A stretch of 18,415 bases of DNA. Origin: Candidatus Magasanikbacteria bacterium CG10_big_fil_rev_8_21_14_0_10_36_16 (GTDB lineage: Bacteria; Patescibacteriota; Patescibacteriia; Magasanikbacterales; UBA922). The stretch covers positions 1-18,415 of the forward strand of contig PFBU01000006.1 of assembly GCA_002773185.1 (NCBI GenBank). Direction: 5' to 3'. The translations under genes and the position numbers were made by a program. The notes under the pieces are model-generated. The model saw nothing but the letters and a program-made list of their open reading frames with translations. It searched no databases and was not told the origin of the DNA. Shown here one piece after another: positions 6,564-13,784 of the stretch. Position 1 is the first letter of the stretch. Every line of letters begins with the position of its first letter.

Positions 6564-7874
6564 TTAACCCAAAGAAAATTTTTCAAAATAGATTTTGCTT
6601 CTAGGTATACCTAATTTTGTGAGTGTTTTGGTGACTATTTTCATCATTGGTTTTGGTCCACAGATGTAGAAATCTCTTTCTAAATAGTCTGGCACCAAAC
6701 GTTTTATTTTGTCTTCGTCCATATAGCCGTGTTCATCTTTGTCATTTTTTTCTTGACTTAAAACATGAATCATCTTGATATTTTTTTCAACAAATTGTGT
6801 TTGTTCTCCTTGAAAAATGGCATCTTCACTAGTGCGATGACAATTGAAAACAATTGATTGATAATTTTCATCTAGTGATTTCAAAATAGATTGTATAGGA
6901 GTAATACCTACATCACCAGCGATAAAAGTCAGCTTTTTGTTGTTTGTTCTTTTGGTGGTGAATATTCCATGTGGACCATCAATCACTACCTTAGTTCCAG
7001 GTTTTACATTGGTAATGTCTGAGCTAAAGTCGCCAAGATTTTTTACAGTAATTCGTAAGTATTTATTTTTAGGACTAGAAGAAAAAGAGAAGGGATGAGC
7101 TTGTAAAAATCTTTTTTTGTCCAAAAATCTCCAGATAGCAAATTGTCCGGCAGTATATTTGAATTTGTCCAAATTTTTTCCAGACATATAGATAGATGTC
7201 GCGCCACTTTCATCTTGTTCTATTTTTTCTACAAAAAATTCATGTTTGTAGAAACTATAAGCTGGTAAGAAAAATCGATAAAACCCTAGATTAACAAAAG
7301 TAAAAGTATAAAGTATTATCCAGTAAGCTTGGAAATAAATATTACCTAAGAAATCTCCACCAAGTTCCATCTGGTGTTCAAAAGCTATGATAATAGCAAT
7401 GTAAGAAGCTAAGTGTACAAGATACCATGTTTCATATTTTAGTCTTTTGAAAACTATCACCAGAGAAGATACAAAGACAAAGGTAAACAAAAATACAGCT
7501 ATAATAGCTGGTAAAAGTTCAAAATATTTTATAAAAGTAGCTACTTGAGTGAAGAATCCAACATTGCCACCAGCATAACCAACAATAACAAAAAAAGCGT
7601 GTGCAAAGATAAAAAATAGACTGAGGAAAGCTGTGATACGGTGGGCATTGGATAATCTATCAAAACCATAAAGACGTTCTACCCACTTTACTCGACCTAT
7701 CAAAATCAATTGTAATAAGACAAAGAATACTGATAATAACCCTGTGATTCTGGCAATAGAGATAAAGGCATCGGATTTTCCTGTTGTAAGCATGGCCCCT
7801 GAGTTGTGAAACCAAAAATAAGAAATAATGCCAAGATTAAGTAAAAGAAAGATATTTAGTAAGATTTTTTTCAT
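6564..7874 (-). CDS. Ferric-reductase-like haem b / FAD / NAD(P)H membrane oxidoreductase
   Basis: 436 residues in two halves. The first ~205 residues hold about six hydrophobic segments with four likely haem b ligands in two pairs: His78 and His92 (NAHR...FAHAFF), and His154 and His167 (YLVHLASY...FEHQM). This is the bis-His pattern of ferric reductase/NOX membrane domains. The cytoplasmic second half is a ferredoxin-NADP-reductase module: FAD motif HPFSFSS (260-266), pyridine-nucleotide loop AGDVGITPIQSI (canonically GGVGITP; one Gly is Asp here) and YICGPKPMM (403-411), ending YFEKFSLG. It would pass electrons from NAD(P)H across the membrane to an external acceptor. It is divergent from the cupredoxin-thioredoxin/DipZ pair and heads the operon with folD. 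The acceptor is unknown. Confidence 0.88.
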   Translation of the reverse strand: MKKILLNIFLLLNLGIISYFWFHNSGAMLTTGKSDAFISIARITGLLSVFFVLLQLILIGRVKWVERLYGFDRLSNAHRITAFLSLFFIFAHAFFVIVGYAGGNVGFFTQVATFIKYFELLPAIIAVFLFTFVFVSSLVIVFKRLKYETWYLVHLASYIAIIIAFEHQMELGGDFLGNIYFQAYWIILYTFTFVNLGFYRFFLPAYSFYKHEFFVEKIEQDESGATSIYMSGKNLDKFKYTAGQFAIWRFLDKKRFLQAHPFSFSSSPKNKYLRITVKNLGDFSSDITNVKPGTKVVIDGPHGIFTTKRTNNKKLTFIAGDVGITPIQSILKSLDENYQSIVFNCHRTSEDAIFQGEQTQFVEKNIKMIHVLSQEKNDKDEHGYMDEDKIKRLVPDYLERDFYICGPKPMMKIVTKTLTKLGIPRSKIYFEKFSLG

Positions 7875-7905
7875 ATTTATCTATAATATATTTATTGACG
7901 AAATT

Positions 7906-7934
7906 ATTATATACTTTCTTGGCTAAAATATCAA
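7906..7934 (-). promoter_or_regulatory. Sigma70-type promoter of the reductase-folD operon
   Basis: On the minus strand TTGATA (7934-7929), a 17-base spacer and TATAAT (7911-7906). This is the best matching promoter in the window, about 32 bases before the reductase ATG. Confidence 0.75.
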
Positions 7935-8005
7935 GTTTTTATTGTTTTGTTTCAATATAAACTAAATGAAACGAAGTTACTTATTTTGTAGCTACTTATC
8001 CCCAG

Positions 8006-8045
8006 TTGACCCTCTTGCAGATAACTAATACTATATTAGTATAAT
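8006..8045 (+). promoter_or_regulatory. Promoter region and operator-like palindrome before the redox operon
   Basis: TTGACC (8006-8011) lies 17 bases from TACTAT (8029-8034), and TATAAT is present at 8040-8045. Overlapping the -10 area is a perfect inverted repeat, ACTAATACTATATTAGT (8024-8040, 7-bp arms, 3-base centre), well placed for a repressor or a redox/metal sensor. No regulator gene lies in the window, so the binding protein is unknown. Confidence 0.5.
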
Positions 8046-8071
8046 TTATCTAATTCTTAATATAAGAAAAT

Positions 8072-8932
8072 ATGCAAAAAAATTTTTTGAGTTTAGTTGG
8101 CATTTTTGGCGCAACTTTACTATTGGGTGCTGGTTGTAATTATACTGCTAATACTGATACAAGTTCAGGTGGCGATAGTATAGTTACACAGGAAGAAAAT
8201 AATATGATGGAAAACGTTGAGGGTGAAGTGGTAATAGACGTATATGGTCAAAACTTTAGTTTTTCACCAAGTGAAATAAAAGTAAAAAAAGGTGACAAAG
8301 TGACTATCAATTTCAAAAGTGCAAGTGGCTTTCATGATTTTGTCATAGATGAATTTGTTGTCGCTACCAAACAAGTTCAAACAGGTGGGGAATCATCTGT
8401 TACTTTCATCGCTGACAAAGCTGGTACATTTGAATTTTATTGTAGTGTTGGAAAACATAGAGAGATGGGAATGGTTGGTACTTTGGTTGTGGAAGAAAAT
8501 GATGTCATGATGGGAGAAACTAGTTTGTCAGGTTCAGCCGATGCTATGAAAAATGATACAGACCTTAGTGGAGAAATAAATGCTGATTTAAAATTGGATC
8601 TTTCAGATGATATGAAAGAACCAGCAGGTGCTTACGAAGATTATTCAGAATCAAAATTGGCTTTGGCAGATAGTGGCAAAGTAGTACTTTTTTTCAAAGC
8701 TAGTTGGTGTCCAACTTGTAACTCTCTAGATAAAAATGTTGTAGCTAACTTATCTGATATTCCAGCTGGTGTTCATATTCTAAAAGTTGATTATGACAAT
8801 TCTACTGAACTCAAGAAAAAATATGGTATCACTTACCAACATACTTTTGTTCAAGTAGATGCACAAGGAAATCAAATTACAAAATGGGCAGGCAGTCCAA
8901 CTCTTAAAGAATTAGTCTCAAATATTAAATAA
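8072..8932 (+). CDS. Cupredoxin-thioredoxin fusion lipoprotein
   Basis: 286 residues. A signal peptide with a clear lipobox LLGAGC (lipidated Cys22) is followed by an acidic linker and a cupredoxin domain (about 52-141). The likely type-1 copper ligands are His88 (GFHDF), Cys124, His129 and Met134 in FYCSVGKHREMGMVGTLVV. A Met/Asp-rich linker (142-190) leads into a thioredoxin domain (about 193-286) with active site WCPTC (212-216). The cis-proline that normally faces the CxxC is replaced by His257 (YQHTF). The protein is predicted to be membrane-tethered on the outside. It lies 8 bases before the DipZ gene, which probably supplies electrons to its CPTC. The domain calls are firm; the copper chemistry is inferred. 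Confidence 0.88.
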   Translation: MQKNFLSLVGIFGATLLLGAGCNYTANTDTSSGGDSIVTQEENNMMENVEGEVVIDVYGQNFSFSPSEIKVKKGDKVTINFKSASGFHDFVIDEFVVATKQVQTGGESSVTFIADKAGTFEFYCSVGKHREMGMVGTLVVEENDVMMGETSLSGSADAMKNDTDLSGEINADLKLDLSDDMKEPAGAYEDYSESKLALADSGKVVLFFKASWCPTCNSLDKNVVANLSDIPAGVHILKVDYDNSTELKKKYGITYQHTFVQVDAQGNQITKWAGSPTLKELVSNIK

Positions 8933-8940
8933 TATTTTTT

Positions 8941-10680
8941 ATGACTTTACTTGTCGTAGCCTTCATTGCAGGTCTTCTTACTATTTTGGCGCCGTGTGTT
9001 TTGCCACTCTTGCCAATCATTGTAGGAAGATCAGTCGATGGGCAAGATAAATATAAACCACTTATTGTTAGTGGGTCATTGGCAGTATCAATTGTCTTGT
9101 TCACTTTGCTTTTGAAAGCTAGCACGGTATTTATCAATATTCCACAAAGCACCTGGAGTTATATTTCTGGTGGTATTATTATTTTCTTTGGTCTTATTAC
9201 TGTTTTTCCTGGAGTTTGGGAAAAAAATGCCCTTAAATTTAAATTTTCCAATAAATCAAATCAAATTCTTGGCAAATCTGCTCAGAAAAAAGGTTTTTGG
9301 GGAGATGTCTTGGTTGGGGCTTCACTTGGCCCAGTATTTTCTAGTTGTAGTCCTACTTATTTTCTGATTTTGGCGACAGTCTTGCCACAGAGTTTTGCCA
9401 AAGGTATTTTGTACTTAGCTGTTTATGCACTTGGCGTTTCTGTTATGTTATTAGCCATTGCTTTCATTGGACAAAAGCTGGTGAAAAAACTTTCTGGTTT
9501 TGCCGATCCAAAAGGAAAATTCAAGAAAACTCTGGGAATTATTTTCTTAGTTGTAGGTATTGCAATTTTCACAGGTTTTGATAAAAAAGTAGAAACAGCA
9601 ATTTTGGAAAGTGGTTTTTATGATGTCACTGGTTTAGAACAAAGATTATTGACAACTCCAGTAGAAGACAAAATAGAAGTTGAGGGTGTAATGAACTTAA
9701 ACAAAGAAGATCAAATGAAGATGAATAAATCTGCTTGGTATCCACAGTATGAAGAATTGGTAAATCCTAGTGGTTTTGTCAATTCTGAACCTTTTAAACT
9801 TGCTGACATTGTTGGTAAAAAAGTAGTGTTGCTAGATTTTTGGACTTATAGCTGTATCAATTGTCAACGTACTTTGCCATACATGCGTGCTTGGTATGAG
9901 AAGTATAAGGATCAGGGTTTGGAAATTGTGGCTATTCACACGCCAGAATTTGCCTTTGAAAAATTGCATGACAATGTGGTGAAAGCCGCCGAAGATTTTG
10001 GTCTTACTTATCCGATTGTGCAAGACAACGACTATGCGACTTGGCGTGCTTATGGTAATCAGTTTTGGCCACGCAAATATTTGATAGATGTCGATGGCTA
10101 TATTATTTATGACCACATTGGAGAGGGTGGTTATGCTGAGACAGAAAAATCTATCCAAAAAGCGCTCAAAGAACTTCATGATAGAGAAGATTTGTCTGGT
10201 GAAATAGATACTAGTATTAGCAAAGTAGAAGCTGACACTTCACAAGCTGGGAGTCCAGAAACATATTTTGGTTCAGCTCGTAACAAAAATCTTGGCAATG
10301 GTATTAGTGGTAAGTCTGGATTGTTTACTTATGAATTGTCTGATAGTTTTTTAGCTGACAAACTTTATTTGGGAGGGGAATGGCTATTAGAAAAAGAATT
10401 TGCGACAACCAAACAAGCAGGAGATAAAATTGTTTTTAAATACAATGCTGACAAAGTTTTCATCGTTGCTGAAGCAGATGATTCAATCGAATTGGAAATA
10501 CGTCGTGATGGAGAGCTTGTGACTGACAACGCTGGTAAAGAAATAATAAATAGTACAGTGAATGTAAAAGACAGTAAATTGTATAATTTGATTGATGAAA
10601 AAAATGGCGCAAGTGAACATGTCTTGGAAATTACCGTGAAGAAGTCGGGGGTAAGGATTTATACTTTTACTTTCGGCTAG
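8941..10680 (+). CDS. dipZ: DipZ-type thiol-disulfide transporter (CcdA + TlpA-like thioredoxin + C-terminal domain)
   Basis: 579 residues. Residues 1-215 are a six-helix CcdA/DsbD-type transporter with the redox cysteines Cys19 (APCVLPLLP) and Cys136 (SSCSPTYF), which carry reducing equivalents from cytoplasmic thioredoxin across the membrane. After a linker, residues about 265-415 form a TlpA/AhpC-like thioredoxin domain with active site WTYSCINC (Cys305, Cys308) and cis-Pro377 (QFWPRKYLID). Residues about 436-579 form a beta-rich domain (ETYFG, YLGGEWLLEKEFA, VFIVAEADDSIELEIRRDG) like the C-terminal carbohydrate-binding-like domain of mycobacterial DipZ. It is translated right after the cupredoxin-thioredoxin lipoprotein, a likely redox client. 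It ends TAG, with a terminator 28 bases later. Confidence 0.92.
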   Translation: MTLLVVAFIAGLLTILAPCVLPLLPIIVGRSVDGQDKYKPLIVSGSLAVSIVLFTLLLKASTVFINIPQSTWSYISGGIIIFFGLITVFPGVWEKNALKFKFSNKSNQILGKSAQKKGFWGDVLVGASLGPVFSSCSPTYFLILATVLPQSFAKGILYLAVYALGVSVMLLAIAFIGQKLVKKLSGFADPKGKFKKTLGIIFLVVGIAIFTGFDKKVETAILESGFYDVTGLEQRLLTTPVEDKIEVEGVMNLNKEDQMKMNKSAWYPQYEELVNPSGFVNSEPFKLADIVGKKVVLLDFWTYSCINCQRTLPYMRAWYEKYKDQGLEIVAIHTPEFAFEKLHDNVVKAAEDFGLTYPIVQDNDYATWRAYGNQFWPRKYLIDVDGYIIYDHIGEGGYAETEKSIQKALKELHDREDLSGEIDTSISKVEADTSQAGSPETYFGSARNKNLGNGISGKSGLFTYELSDSFLADKLYLGGEWLLEKEFATTKQAGDKIVFKYNADKVFIVAEADDSIELEIRRDGELVTDNAGKEIINSTVNVKDSKLYNLIDEKNGASEHVLEITVKKSGVRIYTFTFG

Positions 10681-10707
10681 CATTGATTTAAACAGATTTA
10701 GACTGAT

Positions 10708-10741
10708 AAAAAACCCGCCTTTCGCGAAATTTGGGGTTTTT
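10708..10741 (+). terminator. Terminator after dipZ
   Basis: AAAAAACCC...GGGGTTTTT closes an imperfect hairpin whose apex is the self-complementary TTTCGCGAAA, followed by a T-run. Three opposed bases between the two stems do not pair. It ends the cupredoxin-thioredoxin/dipZ unit just before the promoter at 10744. Confidence 0.75.
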
Positions 10742-10743
10742 GT

Positions 10744-10772
10744 TTGACAAAATTACTTAAATAAACTATTAA
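10744..10772 (+). promoter_or_regulatory. Promoter of the structured RNA
   Basis: Consensus TTGACA (10744-10749), exactly 17 bases, then TATTAA (10767-10772). The start point would fall near 10779-10780, directly at the 5' edge of the structured island and immediately after the dipZ terminator. Confidence 0.65.
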
Positions 10773-10779
10773 TTATAGT

Positions 10780-11038
10780 TGAAATTCTTCCGCGTGGGGC
10801 GGGAGAAAGGAGGGATACAATGACGTTGAAATCGTCATCGAGATTCTTCGTGCGTTCTTCTTCGCGGTTGAGACATTTATCAATCGTTTCTCGCAAGACG
10901 TAGAGATGCGTTTTGCGAGATGGCAGTTAGAACGTGCGAAATGAGTGAGTGTTCGTCCCGAGTCAAGTTCGGGGCGGACGCAACACAAATAAAAAAATTT
11001 GAATTAAAAAACATCGTCATGGCTGACGATGTTTTTTA
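10780..11038 (+). ncRNA. Candidate structured non-coding RNA, about 255 nt
   Basis: A GC-richer island between convergent genes. Stems on the plus strand: (1) 10785-10793 with 10799-10807, 9 bp; (2) 10820-10825 with 10833-10838, 6 bp; (3) 10847-10858 with 10929-10940, 12 bp, enclosing (4) 10864-10871 with 10880-10887, 8 bp, and (5) 10889-10900 with 10909-10920, 12 bp, so that 3-5 make a three-way junction; (6) 10951-10984, a bulged hairpin with CCCGA/TCGGG. Stems 1, 3, 4 and 5 contain 1, 2, 2 and 1 G-U pairs on this strand; each becomes an A-C mismatch on the other strand. A consensus promoter precedes it and a 14-16 bp terminator closes it. I do not see RNase P, tmRNA or SRP RNA signatures. 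An alternative is a palindromic interspersed repeat. Confidence 0.6.
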
Positions 11039-11039
11039 A
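11004..11039. terminator. Bidirectional terminator between the structured RNA and the DUF5671 gene
   Basis: A perfect stem (AAAAAACATCGTCA, loop TGGC, then its exact complement; TT/AA extend it to 16 bp) with T-runs on both strands. It ends 14 bases before the stop of the convergent gene at 11053 and serves both transcripts. Confidence 0.88.
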
Positions 11040-11052
11040 TTATATTATTTTC

Positions 11053-12009
11053 TTATCTAAGAACTTTTGGATTTAGGTTAGCTTCAGTAGTAAACATTTG
11101 TGGATCAATAGTTCTTTCAAAACAGACTTTGCCAGTGCTGTGTGTCCAGTTTTGTGATAGATAAGGAAAAGAATTTATCACGCCATATTTACTTTTGTTT
11201 ATGGCATCTTCACTAGTGAATTCTGTATCAAAATTGGCGCATAGTTCAAAAGTAAGATCAGATTTTATAGTGTAACTATATGGTTCATTTGTTTTCGGAT
11301 CGGCAGGAATCATGAAGCCTGTAATATCATTTTGTAAGAGAGATAATTTTTCTGGTAAAATATTTTTTTGTTGCCAGTAATTGACTATTTGGCCTTGAAT
11401 ATCAGCCAAATTTTGTATTCTTGTATCGTCAAATTTTTGTCGTCTTTGTTCTTGTGGTGAACCAACTATAAAAAATCCTGCTATGACACTTCCCAACACT
11501 ACTACTGATAAGATTGTCGCTAAAATTTTTAGCATATTTGTTTTTTCATTTATTTTTTTCAAATCCCACATATAATAAGCAAAGACTGCTCCTGCGACCA
11601 AAAGTACAACTAACACTTTCAAGAAAAATCTAATAGTAAGTTCACCTTGTAAGAAATTATAAACAAAAGTCATGAGATCAATAATGATAGTAACTGCAGC
11701 TAAGAAAAGTGTGAAATATAAAAGCCACTTGCGAAGTCTGAAGTCTTTTTTTTCTGGCACTAGTCTAATATCTTTTTCAAGTAGCCAAGTAGTAATTATA
11801 AAAGCTGGAACAGCAATCAAAAGTACAGAGGATGACCATGTGACACTATTGGTAATACCGTCAAAATAGTAGTTTAACGGATCTGGAAAAAGTTTGTTGA
11901 CGTATTGAATAAGCAAGGTAATGAAAGCTACTACACTGAGATAAAATGTGAAAATGTTGAAAAGATGCAAAAAAGCATCTTTTGGTGTGTTTTTTGTTGG
12001 CTGATCCAT
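11053..12009 (-). CDS. DUF5671-type membrane protein with outer C-terminal domain
   Basis: 318 residues from the chosen start (MDQPTKNTPKDAF). The frame stays open to an ATG at 12111, but that start would put the ATP synthase terminator and the likely promoter inside the coding region. The protein opens with PKDAFLHLFNIFTFYLSVVAFITLLIQYVNKLFPD, the pattern of DUF5671 proteins common in CPR bacteria. It has about five hydrophobic helices up to residue ~185. A C-terminal part of about 130 residues follows (RIQNLADIQGQIVNYWQQKNILPEKLSLL... TFELCANF), probably outside the cytoplasm. The function of the family is unknown. Expression is from its own extended -10 promoter at 12047-12055. Confidence 0.8.
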   Translation of the reverse strand: MDQPTKNTPKDAFLHLFNIFTFYLSVVAFITLLIQYVNKLFPDPLNYYFDGITNSVTWSSSVLLIAVPAFIITTWLLEKDIRLVPEKKDFRLRKWLLYFTLFLAAVTIIIDLMTFVYNFLQGELTIRFFLKVLVVLLVAGAVFAYYMWDLKKINEKTNMLKILATILSVVVLGSVIAGFFIVGSPQEQRRQKFDDTRIQNLADIQGQIVNYWQQKNILPEKLSLLQNDITGFMIPADPKTNEPYSYTIKSDLTFELCANFDTEFTSEDAINKSKYGVINSFPYLSQNWTHSTGKVCFERTIDPQMFTTEANLNPKVLR

Positions 12010-12046
12010 ATAATTATAATTAGATGAATTATATTTACTTAATTCT

Positions 12047-12055
12047 AGTATAGCA
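12047..12055 (-). promoter_or_regulatory. Extended -10 promoter of the DUF5671 gene
   Basis: The minus strand reads TGCTATACT, identical to the element at 3012-3020. It lies between the ATP synthase terminator and the ATG at 12009 and has no clear -35. Confidence 0.55.
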
Positions 12056-12063
12056 TTTTCCAC

Positions 12064-12089
12064 AAAAAAAACCAGCTTTCGCTGGCTTT
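12064..12089 (-). terminator. Terminator of the ATP synthase operon
   Basis: On the minus strand CCAGC-GAAA-GCTGG followed by eight T's, a GNRA-type loop on a short GC stem. It begins about 20 bases after the atpC stop. Confidence 0.85.
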
Positions 12090-12107
12090 GAAGATTTGTG
12101 TTAGGTT

Positions 12108-12344
12108 TCAAACTATAATAGTTACCTTATCATTAGCAATATAACACTGCGCATTATTTATCTCTTTTTCTTCTTTATTTTTGTTAGTATATTCCAAAAT
12201 TACTTTACCAGAGTTCAATAGATTGAACATTTCGGCGTGTCCAGACAAAATTTGGATAGCACCAGAAATACCTGGTACAGTGACACTTTGTATGTTTTTG
12301 TATTCTTGTGTTTCTTTGGCAGAAGTTATAGTGCAGGTGAGCAT
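12108..12344 (-). CDS. atpC: ATP synthase epsilon subunit, N-terminal domain only
   Basis: 78 residues against about 130-140 in typical bacteria. The visible part is the beta-sandwich that sits on gamma and the c-ring: VTVPGISGAIQILSGHAEMFNLLNSGKV matches the family's 'PGxxGxxxVLPGHAPL' core, and NNAQCYIANDKVTIIV is the closing strand. The stop comes exactly where the C-terminal helical hairpin, the part that inhibits ATP hydrolysis by reaching up to beta, would begin. It lies 60 bases after atpD. That gap contains a weak 7-bp hairpin (GGGATGA/TCATTCC on the transcribed strand). It is the last gene of the operon. The family is well supported and the short form appears natural, not a frameshift. 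Confidence 0.9.
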   Translation of the reverse strand: MLTCTITSAKETQEYKNIQSVTVPGISGAIQILSGHAEMFNLLNSGKVILEYTNKNKEEKEINNAQCYIANDKVTIIV

Positions 12345-12404
12345 AATAATTTTTTAGGAATGACAAACTTATGGTTATCATCCCTGTCTTTTTATCTTTT
12401 TATC

Positions 12405-13784
12405 TTATTTCTTATTTATATCATCTAAAGAACCAATCATATAAAGTTTGTCCAAATCAACTTCATCAAATTCACCTGAAAGAATTCTTTCACAACCTTC
12501 CAGAGTTTTATCCAGTGGTACATAAACACCTTGTTTGATATTGAATGATTTAGTAACAAAGAGTGGCTGAGTCAAAAATCTTTGTAATCTTTCGGCTCGT
12601 TTGGCCACAATTCTATCTGTACGAGATAGCTCATCAATGCCGAGAATAGCAATAATATGAGAAAGTTCTTGGTATTGTTGAAAAGTAGCTTTTACTTCTG
12701 AAGCTATTTTGAAATGATGTTCACCGGTAATTTCTTTGTCTAGTGCCAGAGAATGAGAACGAAGTGGGTCAACAGCTGGATAAATGCCTTTTTCAGCAAT
12801 ACTACGTGATAAAACAAGAGATGAGTCAAGGTGAGAGAAGATAGCCACGACAGCCGGATCTGTCAGATCGTCAGCTGGCACATAGACAGCTTGGATAGAA
12901 GTGATGGCTCCTTTGTCACTTACCAACATTTTTTCTTGCAAAGTCGCCAAATCTTTTTCTAATGTTGCCTGATAACCAAGTTCAGATGGTACTTTGCCAA
13001 GTATAGCGCCAAGTTCCATCCCAGCCATAGTATAACGAAAAATATTATCAATAAACAAAAAAACATTGTTTTTTAGGGTATCACGTAAATATTGTGCAGC
13101 TGTCGCAGCGGATAAACCAACACGGGCGCGACTTCCTGGAGATTTGTCCATTTCACCAAAATAAAGAGCTGTATTTTTGAGCATGTCCAATTCTTTCAAA
13201 GTTTCATACAAATCATTTCCTTCGCGAATACGTTCGCCAATGCCTGCAAAAATTGAGTAGCCAAGTTTTTTGAGAGCCATGTTGTGAATTAGTTCAGTTA
13301 TCAAAACTGTTTTTCCTACACCTGCTCCACCAAATAGCCCTATTTTATCGCCCATACGAAAAGGGACTAGTAAGTCAATTACTTTGATACCAGTTTCTAC
13401 AACTTTTTGTTTTTTGTTTTGGAAAAGATTGTCCACTTTTTTGCTATCATCATAAATTGACAAAGAAATTTTGCTTTTGAAAGCTAATCCGTCAATTGGA
13501 TTACCAAACATATCAAACATGCGTCCCAAAATATCTTTAGATAGAGCAACTGACAAAGGTTGGTCGTGGCTAAGTACTTCTTGACCTTGAAAAATACTGT
13601 CCAGTGGTGAAAGCCCAATAGCCAAAACCGTATTTTGATCTTTACGTTCAATAATTTCTAAGAAAGTATTTTCATTTAGGTTTTTGGCGACAAGTAAGGT
13701 GTGGATAGCTGGTGGAGAGGAGTCAAAAGAAATTTCGGCTACACCACCACGAATAGAAGTAATTTTTCCAGAGTTATTTTTCAT
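12405..13784 (-). CDS. atpD: ATP synthase beta subunit
   Basis: 459 residues, normal length. It is the catalytic subunit of F1. Seen: Walker A GGAGVGKT (152-159), the catalytic glutamate in GERIREGND (Glu184), Walker B VFLFIDNIFRYTMAG (241-255), SIQAVYVPADDLTDP (296-310), and IYPAVDPLRS with the adenine-stacking Tyr335. The loop that contacts gamma and epsilon, normally DELSEED, reads DELSRTD (384-390): one acidic pair is replaced by Arg-Thr. The start overlaps the atpG stop by 4 bases, indicating coupled translation. All catalytic residues are in place, so the enzyme should be active. Confidence 0.97.
   Translation of the reverse strand: MKNNSGKITSIRGGVAEISFDSSPPAIHTLLVAKNLNENTFLEIIERKDQNTVLAIGLSPLDSIFQGQEVLSHDQPLSVALSKDILGRMFDMFGNPIDGLAFKSKISLSIYDDSKKVDNLFQNKKQKVVETGIKVIDLLVPFRMGDKIGLFGGAGVGKTVLITELIHNMALKKLGYSIFAGIGERIREGNDLYETLKELDMLKNTALYFGEMDKSPGSRARVGLSAATAAQYLRDTLKNNVFLFIDNIFRYTMAGMELGAILGKVPSELGYQATLEKDLATLQEKMLVSDKGAITSIQAVYVPADDLTDPAVVAIFSHLDSSLVLSRSIAEKGIYPAVDPLRSHSLALDKEITGEHHFKIASEVKATFQQYQELSHIIAILGIDELSRTDRIVAKRAERLQRFLTQPLFVTKSFNIKQGVYVPLDKTLEGCERILSGEFDEVDLDKLYMIGSLDDINKK

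Noticed and set aside
7947..7974. Inverted repeat TTGTTTCA/TGAAACGA between the divergent promoters
   Set aside because: Eight pairs including one wobble around a 12-base centre in AT-rich DNA; could easily be chance and does not overlap a promoter hexamer.
10773..10988. 71-codon minus-strand frame with ATG (MCCVRPELDSGRT...)
   Set aside because: Its composition follows the palindromic GC-rich island, it has no recognisable domain, and the structure on the opposite strand explains the sequence better.
10780..11038. RNase P RNA, tmRNA, SRP RNA or 6S RNA
   Set aside because: I could not find the RNase P conserved core (GAGGAAAGTCC and ACAGAA boxes), a tRNA-like 3' end with CCA, the SRP GGAA-loop motif, or a single long rod with central bubble. 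A covariance search would be decisive.
12010..12111. 34-residue N-terminal extension of the DUF5671 protein
   Set aside because: It would translate through the atp terminator and the extended -10 element. The family normally begins at the PKDAF region, so the start at 12009 was used.
12345..12404. Hairpin between atpD and atpC
   Set aside because: Only a 7-bp stem with one G-U pair and a 14-base loop; too weak to list as a regulatory element by itself.
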